Source of the DNA: Pseudoalteromonas flavipulchra NCIMB 2033 = ATCC BAA-314 | Lineage (GTDB): Bacteria > Pseudomonadota > Gammaproteobacteria > Enterobacterales > Alteromonadaceae | Reading direction: 5' to 3' | Length of the DNA: 64,000 bases | Assembly (NCBI GenBank): GCA_000814665.1 | Contig: JWIH01000010.1 | Span: 186,001 to 250,000, forward strand | In this document: positions 1-7,715 of the stretch, piece after piece | How the letters are laid out: every line of letters starts with the position of its first letter | Position numbering within the stretch: the stretch's first letter is position 1 | Made by a program: the position numbers and the translations under genes | Notes under the pieces: generated by a model | Told to the model about the DNA's origin: nothing | What the model saw: the letters and a program-made list of their open reading frames with translations, nothing else | Databases searched by the model: none

Positions 1-657
1 TTAGTAGAGCATCAAGACTTTATCCCTGAAACGGCCAATTTAACCTTTAAAGTGGCATGTACCGACTATTTACAGTTAGTGGTGATGACAGAGGTGATAC
101 GGCGTTTAAAAATCGCTGCGCCCAATATCAAGGTGGTGCTTTGCCACTTAAAAATAGCAACGCTTGCAGCCCAGCTACAACACTCAGAACTTGACTTGGC
201 ATTAATGTCGCCGGAATGCGGACCTGATTCGTTAAGATTTAAAACCTTATATCAAGAGAAGTATGTCTTGATTGGCAGAAAGCACCATCCACAGCTAATG
301 TCAGAAATGACAATCGCAGATTATGTGAAGCTTGAGCATATTGTGGTGTCTTTTGAAGGAAATAGTACCTCAACATTCATTGATTCAATCTTGCAGCAAT
401 ATGGTGTATCGAGGCAGGTGATGACGTCAGTTCCTTCATTCTTATTGGTGCCGGAACTGGTGAAAAATACCGAGTTGGTTGCACTTATTCCGGCTCGTCA
501 GGCGTCAAAACTCGGAGCAGATTTCACCCTCGTTAAAAATCCGATACCTGACTGTGCTTTTGACGTCGCTATGGTGTGGCACGAAGTGCAGCATCAATAT
601 CCTGCACTCCGTTGGTTACGAGCATTTATTAGCCGGACTATGGCTGAGGTTCGTTAG
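1..657 (+). CDS. LysR-family transcriptional regulator, C-terminal part (truncated by window edge)
   Basis: The frame is open from base 1, so the N-terminal winged-helix domain lies outside the window and only the effector-binding domain is seen. The fragment begins in the hinge region and carries the TFKVACTDY-type motif that opens the substrate-binding domain of NodD/NahR-like LysR proteins (family knowledge). It continues with a segment LIGRKHHP and a late LVALIPAR strand typical of the second lobe. The ligand and targets cannot be told. Its 3' end overlaps the convergent MFS gene by 20 bp, so the two transcripts are antisense at their ends. A GTG at base 52 is internal to the protein and is not the start. 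Confidence 0.85.
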   Translation, partial: LVEHQDFIPETANLTFKVACTDYLQLVVMTEVIRRLKIAAPNIKVVLCHLKIATLAAQLQHSELDLALMSPECGPDSLRFKTLYQEKYVLIGRKHHPQLMSEMTIADYVKLEHIVVSFEGNSTSTFIDSILQQYGVSRQVMTSVPSFLLVPELVKNTELVALIPARQASKLGADFTLVKNPIPDCAFDVAMVWHEVQHQYPALRWLRAFISRTMAEVR

Positions 658-2011
658 TCGTTTCGTCCAGCTCCTCGGTTGGCTCACTATTTTGCTCATT
701 GTCGTCGAGTTCATCGTCGTTATCGCGAGGCGCGTCTTCGTCTTCGTCAACGACAAGTAGCTGCTCATGTGCTGTTTTTTCCTCGATACGCGGGTCCATG
801 GTGGCAGCGAGCGGTGAGCTGGTAATATCAGAAGTCGCAGCCACATAGTCGCTAGGCTCTGGCTGCTCGGCTTTTTGTCTAGCGTTGATAAAGTGGAGGA
901 GTAAGAACATAACAACGGTTAGTGCGCTTAATGAAGCGTATAGGGCTTGATGACCAAAATGGGACATGATCTGTGCAATAGCGGCCGAGCCAACACAGGC
1001 ACCTCCCCCAAACGCCACCAGCAGCGCAGAAGAAACGCCAACACGGTCTTCATCATCAACACGGGAGTTTGCTAGTGCCGAAGAAAGTGGATACATGGTA
1101 AATGCAAATAACCCAAAGCCAAAAGTCAGCCAAAGACTGTAGCTTGGGCTCAGTGGCAGTAAAAATATACAAAGAGAAATCAAACCGATAAAAACAGCGT
1201 TACTGCGCAGTAAGATACTTCTGCGAACTCGGTCAGAGATAATGCCCATCGGCCACTGTGCAAGCAAACCTGCAAAAATCGTTACCGACATATACATGGC
1301 AATTTCTTCGGCATTAAATCCTGACTGGCTTGCAAAAGTCGGGGCAAGGCCATAAAAGCTGCCATTAATTACACCAGCAAAACAAACCGCCGTAAGAGAT
1401 TGAGGCACTTTTTTGAAGTAGGTAAACAGACTGACTTGAATAGGCTTAAGTGGCTTGGGGTGGATCCGCCTCGTCGTTGAAATGGGGATAATTCCAAAGG
1501 ATAAGGCAACAACAATTAAAAACAGCGGCGCATAGCCAAGCTCAGGAAAATTAGAAAGCGCAAACTGCCCAGTTACCATACCGAGGTAGGAGGTGAGCAT
1601 GTAAAAAGAAAATACCCGTCCGCGCTGCTCAGGTGCCGCTTGTTCATTCAGCCAGCTTTCGAGCACCATAAAGTTACACATCATGCCAAGACCCACCACT
1701 AGTCGTAGTCCAAGCCAAAGATAGATATTGTCACTCACCCCATGTATCGCTACGCAGGCCGTCACTGCAGCTGTGCTTGCCGCAAACGCGCGAATATGTC
1801 CAACTGACTTGATCAGGTGGTAGCCTAATTTAGCACCGAGCAACAAACCCAAGTAATAAAACGAGGTAAGCAAGCCAATCCAAAACGTGCTGACGCCGTG
1901 TTGGCCTAAATAAAGCGCTAAGTAAGTGGTCAGCAGGCCTGTCCCACCGACTAAGAATAGATTTGTTAAATAAAGCGATGGAAAAGATTTCATATCGACC
2001 TTGGGATTCAT
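638..2011 (-). CDS. MFS transporter with acidic C-terminal tail (YcaD-like)
   Basis: A 457-residue integral membrane protein with about twelve hydrophobic segments over residues 15-385, the size and pattern of the major facilitator superfamily. The region around LNEQAAPEQRGRVFS and the helix patterns recall the YcaD/quinolone-resistance-like MFS branch (recollection, not an alignment). After the last helix there is a cytoplasmic tail of about 80 residues very rich in Asp and Glu (a DEDEDAP stretch, then DDELDDNEQN), which is unusual for the family. It is probably an exporter of small molecules; the substrate is unknown. It is convergent with and overlaps the LysR gene by 20 bp, and transcribed away from the first short-peptide gene. 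Confidence 0.85.
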   Translation of the reverse strand: MNPKVDMKSFPSLYLTNLFLVGGTGLLTTYLALYLGQHGVSTFWIGLLTSFYYLGLLLGAKLGYHLIKSVGHIRAFAASTAAVTACVAIHGVSDNIYLWLGLRLVVGLGMMCNFMVLESWLNEQAAPEQRGRVFSFYMLTSYLGMVTGQFALSNFPELGYAPLFLIVVALSFGIIPISTTRRIHPKPLKPIQVSLFTYFKKVPQSLTAVCFAGVINGSFYGLAPTFASQSGFNAEEIAMYMSVTIFAGLLAQWPMGIISDRVRRSILLRSNAVFIGLISLCIFLLPLSPSYSLWLTFGFGLFAFTMYPLSSALANSRVDDEDRVGVSSALLVAFGGGACVGSAAIAQIMSHFGHQALYASLSALTVVMFLLLHFINARQKAEQPEPSDYVAATSDITSSPLAATMDPRIEEKTAHEQLLVVDEDEDAPRDNDDELDDNEQNSEPTEELDETTNEPQP

Positions 2012-2241
2012 TATGAATTTGCGTGTAACGCTCTAATAGTAGGGGAGAAATAGTTTATTTCCAAGCAAAAAGCTGTTGACTGTTTATCAGCCTTGTTTAC
2101 TTGTGTCGTTGGCTGATTGCTACATAGCCTAAGTTATAGGGGTATTCAGTGTGGTTCTGGCAAAAATACAGTGATAACACGCGAATGATTGAATTGTTGC
2201 TTTAATTGGGTTGAGTGTTTTTTATTCAGGTGATACAACTT

Positions 2242-2281
2242 AAATTCAGGACTAAATTATTACGAGCTAGTTCCTGAATTT
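2242..2281. promoter_or_regulatory. Inverted repeat in the leader of peptide gene 1
   Basis: Left arm 2242-2254 (AAATTCAGGACTA) and right arm 2268-2281 (TAGTTCCTGAATTT) are complementary except for one extra base, around a 13-nt loop. It ends 26 bp before the ATG of the first short-peptide gene. It could be an operator or an RNA hairpin in the leader; no T-run follows, so it is not an ordinary terminator. The rest of 2012-2307 is AT-rich intergenic DNA with no gene seen. Confidence 0.5.
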
Positions 2282-2307
2282 ATCAATAAAACAAAAAAGG
2301 ATTACCA

Positions 2308-2511
2308 ATGAAATTAACGGTTAAAAAATTAAAGTCTTTATCTAAAAACAGCCAAACACTTGATTATGCTGCGACGCCTAATGTGGCAGGTGGTTATACA
2401 ACGAGGCCTGGCACGATTGGTTGTGAAACCACGACTAGAGAGTGTGATCTAATCACCACGGCACTTTGTACAAGCGCTAGATGTGACAACTACACGACTG
2501 AAAATTGTTAG
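2308..2511 (+). CDS. Short cysteine-containing peptide with GG-type leader (peptide 1)
   Basis: A 67-residue peptide. The first 29 residues are basic and then end in TPNVAGG; the remaining 38 residues are rich in Thr (11) and contain five cysteines at positions 39, 46, 54, 59 and 67. The leader pattern (MKL.VKKLKSLSKN...LDYAATPNVAGG) matches the two peptides encoded 3.7 kb downstream, so the three form a family. The double-Gly end suggests a leader removed by a C39-type peptidase, as in bacteriocin or RiPP precursors, but no such peptidase, transporter or modifying enzyme lies in the window. An AAAGG ribosome binding site sits seven bases before the ATG, and a terminator follows. Function unknown; secreted cysteine-rich or modified peptide is inference. 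Confidence 0.7.
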   Translation: MKLTVKKLKSLSKNSQTLDYAATPNVAGGYTTRPGTIGCETTTRECDLITTALCTSARCDNYTTENC

Positions 2512-2522
2512 CAATCAAGTAA

Positions 2523-2557
2523 GCAGGAGCTGGGCTGTACCTGCCTTTATTTTTTTG
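2523..2557 (+). terminator. Rho-independent terminator after peptide gene 1
   Basis: GCAGG (2523-2527) pairs with CCTGC (2540-2544) around a 12-nt loop, followed by TTTATTTTTTT. It starts 12 bases after the peptide stop codon, indicating a single-gene transcript. Confidence 0.65.
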
Positions 2558-2629
2558 TATTTTATTGATTAATCAACCTGAGCTCAGCATAACGTTTGAC
2601 GTACATACCAAGCTCAGGCCAATGTAGTT

Positions 2630-5182
2630 TTAATTTCCTTGATTCATCTGCGTTAATTTATCGCCAATGGGTTGAGAGAAGTTATAGCCATCGTACTTGT
2701 CCCAGTTAATCGACCATGTCATCACGCCACCAAAGTTCGGATAAGTCCTGCTAGGTTGGATAGTGCCACATCCTGTACCTTTGGTTAAACAATCTAAGGC
2801 ATTGATGATATTGCCGATAGGCGCTTGGCCTGAATTTGCCGACTGTGGACCAGAAGGTAGACCGATGGCTACTTGGTCATCCCTAAGTGGCACAAAGCGG
2901 GTGCCATCAGCAAGATCAAATCCCTCAATCAACATTTTTGCATGGGCAACCATCATGTTCACTGAGCCCTCTGGAGCACTTCCCGGTTCATATGGGTTAG
3001 GTAGGCCGCCATTGTTGTATAGCTGTACGTGAAGTAAATCTAATGTATCGCGTAGCTCATTTATAAGTGGAATATAAGCGCCCCAAATACCTGAATAGGC
3101 AATCATGCCACCATGCACATAGGGATGCTCAGGGGCCATGGTAAGTACCATATTGCCACCAATATTTTGTTCAATTTGCTTTAATGCTCTTGGCAGCCGA
3201 GCTTGGATCTGAGAGCCATGCATAAGGTTCGAGCCACTCTCTAAGTCGATATCGAGCCCGTCAAATCCCCATTGTTGAATAATATCGGTGAGGCTAGTGA
3301 CAAATGCCGCTTCATCGGCATCCGTATTAAGGGTAATTGTGCCTTCTGCACCACCAAGACTTAGCACAAAAACTTTACCTTGCGCTTGTAGTGCCTGCAT
3401 GTCGGATTTGAATTTTACTGGGTCGATAGGCGGGCAGTTAGAGCGAATGTCTTTTTCAAATGGTGTGAAGTGCACTGTACCATTCGAATTTCTATCATTT
3501 TCAGCAAAGGCAATATCGATGATATCCCAAGCAGTAGACATCTGATCAAGTGGAATAGGGCAACCAGCTGGATTGACAAAGTTATGCCAATAGCCAATCA
3601 GTTTGTGCCTTTTACCGATGGGTTTGTCGATGACTTGAACAGTCACGCCGCTACTGGACACCTGATCATTATTGTCGTTGGTGGCCGTGGCATAAAGTGT
3701 TTTTGTGCCGATTGAGGCCGGTGCATAACTATATTCGTAGGGGGGCGTTGTGTCTGTATTGAGTAACACGCCATCAGCATAAAACTGTACTTGAGTGATT
3801 TGTCCAACAAAAGAGGATGCTTGTGCAATCAATTGAGTGGAATTACCCAAGGTAATTTGGCTGCCGCTAGTGGGGGCGAGTAAATCAACGGCAATCGGTT
3901 TATCTGTCACATTCACTGTAATTGTTTGCTCGCTTTGATTACTTTCGTTATCCACGGCAATGGCTTTTAAACTCACCGTATTGAGGGCTGTCGGTGTCCA
4001 GCTGTGACTAAGCGTTCCTTGATTGACTGTGGCAAGGAGTGTGTTGCCGGCATAGAGTGACAGTGTAGCAATACTGCCGTCTGTATCTTGAGCACTGACA
4101 GAGATAGTGGTGGGCGCATTGACCAAAACAGTACCATTATTGGACGGGCTTTCGAACGTTACGGTTGGCGCGATTGCACAGATCCCTAAATCGCTCCATG
4201 CATCGCTCCAATACTGGCCTGCACCTGGCTCATATGCCCACTGCGCGTTTGAGCTACACCAACCTGCAATATCACAGCGATATTTATGATTATTATGAGC
4301 GACGAGTTCACCAGCCTGGTAATTTTGTCCAGCGCTATATGCTCTAAGGCCTAGGCAGCCACCTCCCACTTTTGTTAGCACATCGATGGCAAGGTTTGCC
4401 TCACTTACCAAGCCTTGATTGTCCATCGCTTTTACATTTAGTTGGTTTACGCCAACTTGCTCCGCTTGGAATTGGAACTCAAAAGGAGAGGTTGTTAGGT
4501 TCGCGACAAGCTGATTGTTCACGCTAATTTCCACTCTCGCAATAGTACCGTCGCTATCTTCAGCTGTGATGCTGATCCCTACCATATCGCCTTGATAGAA
4601 CTGCTGACCGCTGGCTGGCGCTACAATGGATACGTTCGGTGGTAAATTTTCTCCGCCCGGTTTTACTGTGATCTGTGCTGATTGCGAACTTCCGGTTAGC
4701 CCTTGGGCATCGGTGGCAATTGCACTGATGTTGTATTCGCCAAGTACTGCGTTCCAAGTGGTTTGAAATGGTGCGGTAGTGTCCGTTGCGATGACTTGCC
4801 CATTTACTAAGAATTCGACATAAGCCAGATCACCATCGACATCATTGGCATTAGCGGAAAAAACAGCGCTGTCATTTTCGCCCAGCACAGCGCCATTATT
4901 TGGGCTGGTGAGTACGACACTCGGCGCTTGACCAGACCCCGTTGCACAAGCTCCAAGTGACCGCCAGACATCATAAGGACCGGAGTGGCCAGCTGGATTG
5001 TCGTTTTGACTGTACCACTTAGCTTCATATGCTTGGTTTTGGGACTGTGTAATATCCCCTTGTCTGTAGACTTGTTGTTCAGACCACAGGGTTAAATTAC
5101 TACAGTCGTAGGCGTTTGCTTGGCCCGCGAGGATGAGAGCACCGCTCGTCCAAGCCAATCGTAATATAGAAGTTGGTTTCAT
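2630..5182 (-). CDS. Secreted multidomain GH18 chitinase
   Basis: An 850-residue exported enzyme that hydrolyses beta-1,4 links in chitin. A signal peptide ends near residue 24 (GQANA). Order of modules: CBM5/12-type chitin-binding module (about 26-78, aromatic, Cys at both ends); two Ig-like domains (85-173, 180-268); a second CBM5/12-type module (275-336, ending WSDAWSDLGIC); two more Ig-like domains (340-522); then a GH18 catalytic domain (about 527-850). The catalytic signature DGLDIDLE is at 640-647, with Glu647 as the expected proton donor. The catalytic domain is C-terminal, with binding modules leading. Such enzymes usually leave the cell by the type II system (family knowledge). It is a single gene, divergent from the VOC gene; no sugar-transport partners are adjacent. 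Confidence 0.93.
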   Translation of the reverse strand: MKPTSILRLAWTSGALILAGQANAYDCSNLTLWSEQQVYRQGDITQSQNQAYEAKWYSQNDNPAGHSGPYDVWRSLGACATGSGQAPSVVLTSPNNGAVLGENDSAVFSANANDVDGDLAYVEFLVNGQVIATDTTAPFQTTWNAVLGEYNISAIATDAQGLTGSSQSAQITVKPGGENLPPNVSIVAPASGQQFYQGDMVGISITAEDSDGTIARVEISVNNQLVANLTTSPFEFQFQAEQVGVNQLNVKAMDNQGLVSEANLAIDVLTKVGGGCLGLRAYSAGQNYQAGELVAHNNHKYRCDIAGWCSSNAQWAYEPGAGQYWSDAWSDLGICAIAPTVTFESPSNNGTVLVNAPTTISVSAQDTDGSIATLSLYAGNTLLATVNQGTLSHSWTPTALNTVSLKAIAVDNESNQSEQTITVNVTDKPIAVDLLAPTSGSQITLGNSTQLIAQASSFVGQITQVQFYADGVLLNTDTTPPYEYSYAPASIGTKTLYATATNDNNDQVSSSGVTVQVIDKPIGKRHKLIGYWHNFVNPAGCPIPLDQMSTAWDIIDIAFAENDRNSNGTVHFTPFEKDIRSNCPPIDPVKFKSDMQALQAQGKVFVLSLGGAEGTITLNTDADEAAFVTSLTDIIQQWGFDGLDIDLESGSNLMHGSQIQARLPRALKQIEQNIGGNMVLTMAPEHPYVHGGMIAYSGIWGAYIPLINELRDTLDLLHVQLYNNGGLPNPYEPGSAPEGSVNMMVAHAKMLIEGFDLADGTRFVPLRDDQVAIGLPSGPQSANSGQAPIGNIINALDCLTKGTGCGTIQPSRTYPNFGGVMTWSINWDKYDGYNFSQPIGDKLTQMNQGN

Positions 5183-5359
5183 ACTGATCCCTTACATGTT
5201 GTTGTGTGTTTTATGAACAAAACCAAATTAGCATATAGGTAAATAATTCGTTAATCAACACTCGAGTTATGAGTAAATCTCATCGCAATTTTAATTCGCA
5301 TATTTCAAATAATCGGCTAGGTTTAGAGGGAATTTAACGGACTTTATAGGATCCATATA

Positions 5360-5833
5360 ATGGCGACTTCTTCAATTCCTTCCGGTTATCATTCACTCAC
5401 GCCTTACCTTATTGTGGCTGGTGCAGCAAAAGCTATTGAGTTTTACCGAGCTGCTTTTGGCGCTAGTGTAAAGCTTCAGTTACCTATGCCAGATGGCGGA
5501 ATAGCACATGCGGAGCTGCTGATTGGAAATTCTTATGTGATGCTTTCAGATATGTGCCCTGATATGCACTTTAAAGATCCCAATGAGCTTGGTGGCACGC
5601 CCGTTAGCTTGATGTTGTATGTTGACGATGTGGACACTGTGTTTACGGGGGCAATTGAATTGGGGGCACAGCAAGTCACGCCCGTTTGTGATCAGTTTTA
5701 TGGTGATAGGGCTGGAACGCTACGAGACCCATTTGGTCATATCTGGACGATTGGCACGCATAAAGAAGATCTCACAGAAACCGAGTTGCTCGCGCGTATG
5801 GCTGATTTTATGGATAAACAACAAGATGCCTAG
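5360..5833 (+). CDS. VOC-family (PhnB/glyoxalase-like) protein
   Basis: A 157-residue protein of the vicinal oxygen chelate fold. It opens with SLTPYLIVAGAAKAIEFYRAAFGA, typical of the PhnB/YcdJ-like branch, and continues with paired beta-alpha-beta-beta-beta modules (SYVMLSD, then SLMLYVDDVD and YGDRAGTLRDPFGHIWTIGTH). The DPFGHIW motif with its His fits a metal site of the fold. Substrate unknown; the branch is mostly uncharacterised and may dimerise. It stands alone between the divergent chitinase and the peptide genes, with no evident shared function. Confidence 0.85.
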   Translation: MATSSIPSGYHSLTPYLIVAGAAKAIEFYRAAFGASVKLQLPMPDGGIAHAELLIGNSYVMLSDMCPDMHFKDPNELGGTPVSLMLYVDDVDTVFTGAIELGAQQVTPVCDQFYGDRAGTLRDPFGHIWTIGTHKEDLTETELLARMADFMDKQQDA

Positions 5834-6030
5834 TTGAGGTAAGTTTATCTTATTAGATTGCAGATTTATTAATTTTTTGTTTGTTTTTAATGGTGTGCTT
5901 TTTGGAGTTTTTGGTTAAAAGGCATTATTTAACATATGATTAAGGGTTGTCTTAGTGGTGAGGTGAATTTTAAAGTTAATTTTATTGTTAATAATGTTGA
6001 ATTTTTTATTTTTTCATGGCAGCTTAAGAA

Positions 6031-6054
6031 TTAGTGATAAATTTTTATCACTAA
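6031..6054. promoter_or_regulatory. Perfect 11-bp inverted repeat before peptide gene 2
   Basis: TTAGTGATAAA (6031-6041) and TTTATCACTAA (6044-6054) are exact complements around two T bases. The repeat lies 12 bp before the AAGGA ribosome binding site of peptide gene 2. One arm recurs as a direct copy at 6517-6527 just after peptide gene 3. Possible operator or leader hairpin; there is no T-run after it. Confidence 0.55.
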
Positions 6055-6077
6055 ATGACTATTTCAAGGAAATGATA

Positions 6078-6245
6078 ATGAAATTAAAATTAAAAAAATC
6101 AGCGTTGAAGCAACTAGATAAAAACCAAAGCCTACCTTTACAGCAAACGCCTCAAGTAGCAGGCGGTGCTGAGCCAAATACTAGAATTCCTTGCCGCTTA
6201 ACGGAAACGTTGACTGGTACGGATTACGGTCAGTGCCGTTGTTAG
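6078..6245 (+). CDS. Short cysteine-containing peptide with GG-type leader (peptide 2)
   Basis: A 55-residue peptide. The ATG at 6078 is chosen over an upstream ATG at 6072 because AAGGA (6066-6070) is seven bases away, and because its start then matches peptide 3. Residues 1-30 form a basic leader ending in VAGG; 24 of the first 31 residues equal those of peptide 3. The 25-residue tail has three cysteines (39, 53, 55) and ends in QCRC. Tails of peptides 2 and 3 share a pattern: Cys-Arg, then Ser/Thr-Glu-Thr, a Tyr, then Gln-Cys-x-Cys at the C terminus. A secreted or modified peptide is inferred; activity is unknown. Confidence 0.7.
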   Translation: MKLKLKKSALKQLDKNQSLPLQQTPQVAGGAEPNTRIPCRLTETLTGTDYGQCRC

Positions 6246-6355
6246 TATAGTCGAGCAGTGTTTTAGGTTAGCCTGATGAGATAGAAAATCTACTTGTTGG
6301 ACTACCAACCTTAAACAACATGATTTACAAATTAAGATTAATCAAGGATAAGAAG

Positions 6356-6514
6356 ATGAAATTGAAATTTAAAAAAACAGCATTAAAACAATTAGATAAA
6401 AAGCAAAGCTTGCCTCAAGAGCAAACACCAAACATCGCTGGTGGCGCAACAGGTATTCGTTGTCGTCCTCCGATGTCAGAAACTGGTAACCAGTATTGGC
6501 AGTGTGAGTGTTAA
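6356..6514 (+). CDS. Short cysteine-containing peptide with GG-type leader (peptide 3)
   Basis: A 52-residue paralogue of peptide 2, encoded 110 bp downstream in the same direction and closed by a shared terminator. The start at 6356 has AAGGA at 6344-6348, seven bases away; the longer frame would add twelve residues without family support. Leader 1-30 ends in IAGG; the 22-residue tail has cysteines at 36, 50 and 52 and ends QCEC. The leader is more conserved than the tail, as expected for precursor peptides handled by one processing system (inference). No maturation or export gene is adjacent. Confidence 0.7.
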   Translation: MKLKFKKTALKQLDKKQSLPQEQTPNIAGGATGIRCRPPMSETGNQYWQCEC

Positions 6515-6516
6515 AA

Positions 6517-6527
6517 TTAGTGATAAA
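6517..6527 (+). repeat. Direct copy of the TTAGTGATAAA arm after peptide gene 3
   Basis: The 11-bp arm of the inverted repeat at 6031-6054 recurs exactly, two bases after the stop codon of peptide gene 3. It could be a regulatory half-site or a trace of the gene duplication. Confidence 0.45.
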
Positions 6528-6538
6528 TTAACATGAAC

Positions 6539-6564
6539 AAGCTCACAGTTAAGTGAGCTTTTTT
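6539..6564 (+). terminator. Rho-independent terminator after peptide genes 2 and 3
   Basis: Perfect 8-bp stem AAGCTCAC (6539-6546) / GTGAGCTT (6553-6560), 6-nt loop, followed by a T-run to 6564. It closes the two-peptide unit and also lies just past the end of the convergent gene at 6586. Confidence 0.85.
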
Positions 6565-6585
6565 ATTTCGAAAAGCAACCTGCTT

Positions 6586-7602
6586 TTAATTTATCTTCAT
6601 GTAATTCAATGCTTTACGTATTTTGTAACGTCTCAATAAATTAAGCGGTTTACGCTTTAATCCAGCAGCAATTACAGCCTCTGTTGCCGCGAGTATGCGC
6701 TCGGAGCTTTTACCATCGCGGTAAGGGTGCACTTGCTGAATATATAGCTCAATACGTTCACTTTGTGCCTCGGACAGATTGAGTGCTTGTTCAACCGCTT
6801 CAGATAATTGGCCTGCGTCGGTAATATTGATTAAGGCATCTTGAGGTTGGTGATTATTAAAAGTGATAACCGGTTTACCAATTAATAGTGACTCATCAAC
6901 GGCGCTAGATGTATCAGAAATCACCACATCGGCTTGCTGAATGAGTGGAATAAGGTTGTCATTTCCGGCGATTTCAAAGTCGCTGATGGTTTCAAGTTCC
7001 ACGTACATCTGTTGCCACTGCTGTTTCGTCTTAGGATGAAACTTAAGTTGGACTTTGTATTTTCCTGACTCTGCGAGCTGTTTGATTTGTGCATGTAATG
7101 CTTCAAGCGATGTAAGGTTCGGTGAAAAAGTGGGAGCGTACAGTATGACTGGCTTTTCATTTTCTTGCTTAGTGTAATCAAAGTAGGGGTCGAGTTTTGG
7201 CCAGCCAGTTTCAATCACCGAGAAATAACCATGTTTTTGTGCGAGTTGGTTAAATGGCGCGGTGGTAATTGGGCCGTGAGTACAATACAAATCGAAGAAA
7301 CCACGGATCCCAAAGTGACCTTTCTTTTTATATTCTAATCCGTGAAATACTTGCACTTTGGCGCCTGGAAAAAAGTCAGGAACAACGTTTCCAGGTACAA
7401 ATACAGCTCTGGGATTAAACGCTTTGACGTCCTCTACGCTCAGTAACTCCGCTTCGTCTGGTGCAAGTGAACTTGAGTTTACATCTTTACCTTTTAAAAA
7501 CCATTTCACCACATCACCGTTTGCACGGATAGCATTTTGGAGGGGTCTCAGAATGGCAAAGCTATATGGCTGCTCAATGTAGAAAAGATAATGTTTAGGC
7601 AT
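6586..7602 (-). CDS. CDP-glycerol glycerophosphotransferase-like protein
   Basis: A 338-residue soluble protein of the family that moves glycerol-phosphate or related groups from CDP donors onto surface polymers (teichoic acids in Gram-positives; capsule or LPS parts in Gram-negatives). The C-terminal half has the donor-binding glycosyltransferase-B-like pattern: ILYAPTFSPNLTS near 150, LKFHPKTKQQW near 200 and DTSSAVDESLLIGKPVITF near 240-260. The N-terminal half contains VFHGLEYKKKGHFG, like the conserved HG.K motif. It is shorter than Gram-positive TagF. No CDP-glycerol synthesis genes are adjacent, so the donor and acceptor are unknown. It is a single gene, convergent with the peptide unit. 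Confidence 0.75.
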   Translation of the reverse strand: MPKHYLFYIEQPYSFAILRPLQNAIRANGDVVKWFLKGKDVNSSSLAPDEAELLSVEDVKAFNPRAVFVPGNVVPDFFPGAKVQVFHGLEYKKKGHFGIRGFFDLYCTHGPITTAPFNQLAQKHGYFSVIETGWPKLDPYFDYTKQENEKPVILYAPTFSPNLTSLEALHAQIKQLAESGKYKVQLKFHPKTKQQWQQMYVELETISDFEIAGNDNLIPLIQQADVVISDTSSAVDESLLIGKPVITFNNHQPQDALINITDAGQLSEAVEQALNLSEAQSERIELYIQQVHPYRDGKSSERILAATEAVIAAGLKRKPLNLLRRYKIRKALNYMKIN

Positions 7603-7715
7603 TGAAAGTCACTTATAAAATCAGAGTTTATGGCCAGCACTTGAAGGGCGCAACTAGGGCCAGAGCGATATTAAGCAAATAATACCGCTTTTACCGCATC
7701 AATACCAAATATCCG

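Noticed and set aside
2577..2618. Inverted repeat CCTGAGCT / AGCTCAGG downstream of the chitinase as a terminator
   Set aside because: The loop is 26 bases and no T-run follows on the minus strand, so termination is not supported.
5985..6077. Longer N-terminus for peptide 2
   Set aside because: The extra 31 residues include the inverted-repeat leader, have no ribosome site and are absent from peptides 1 and 3.
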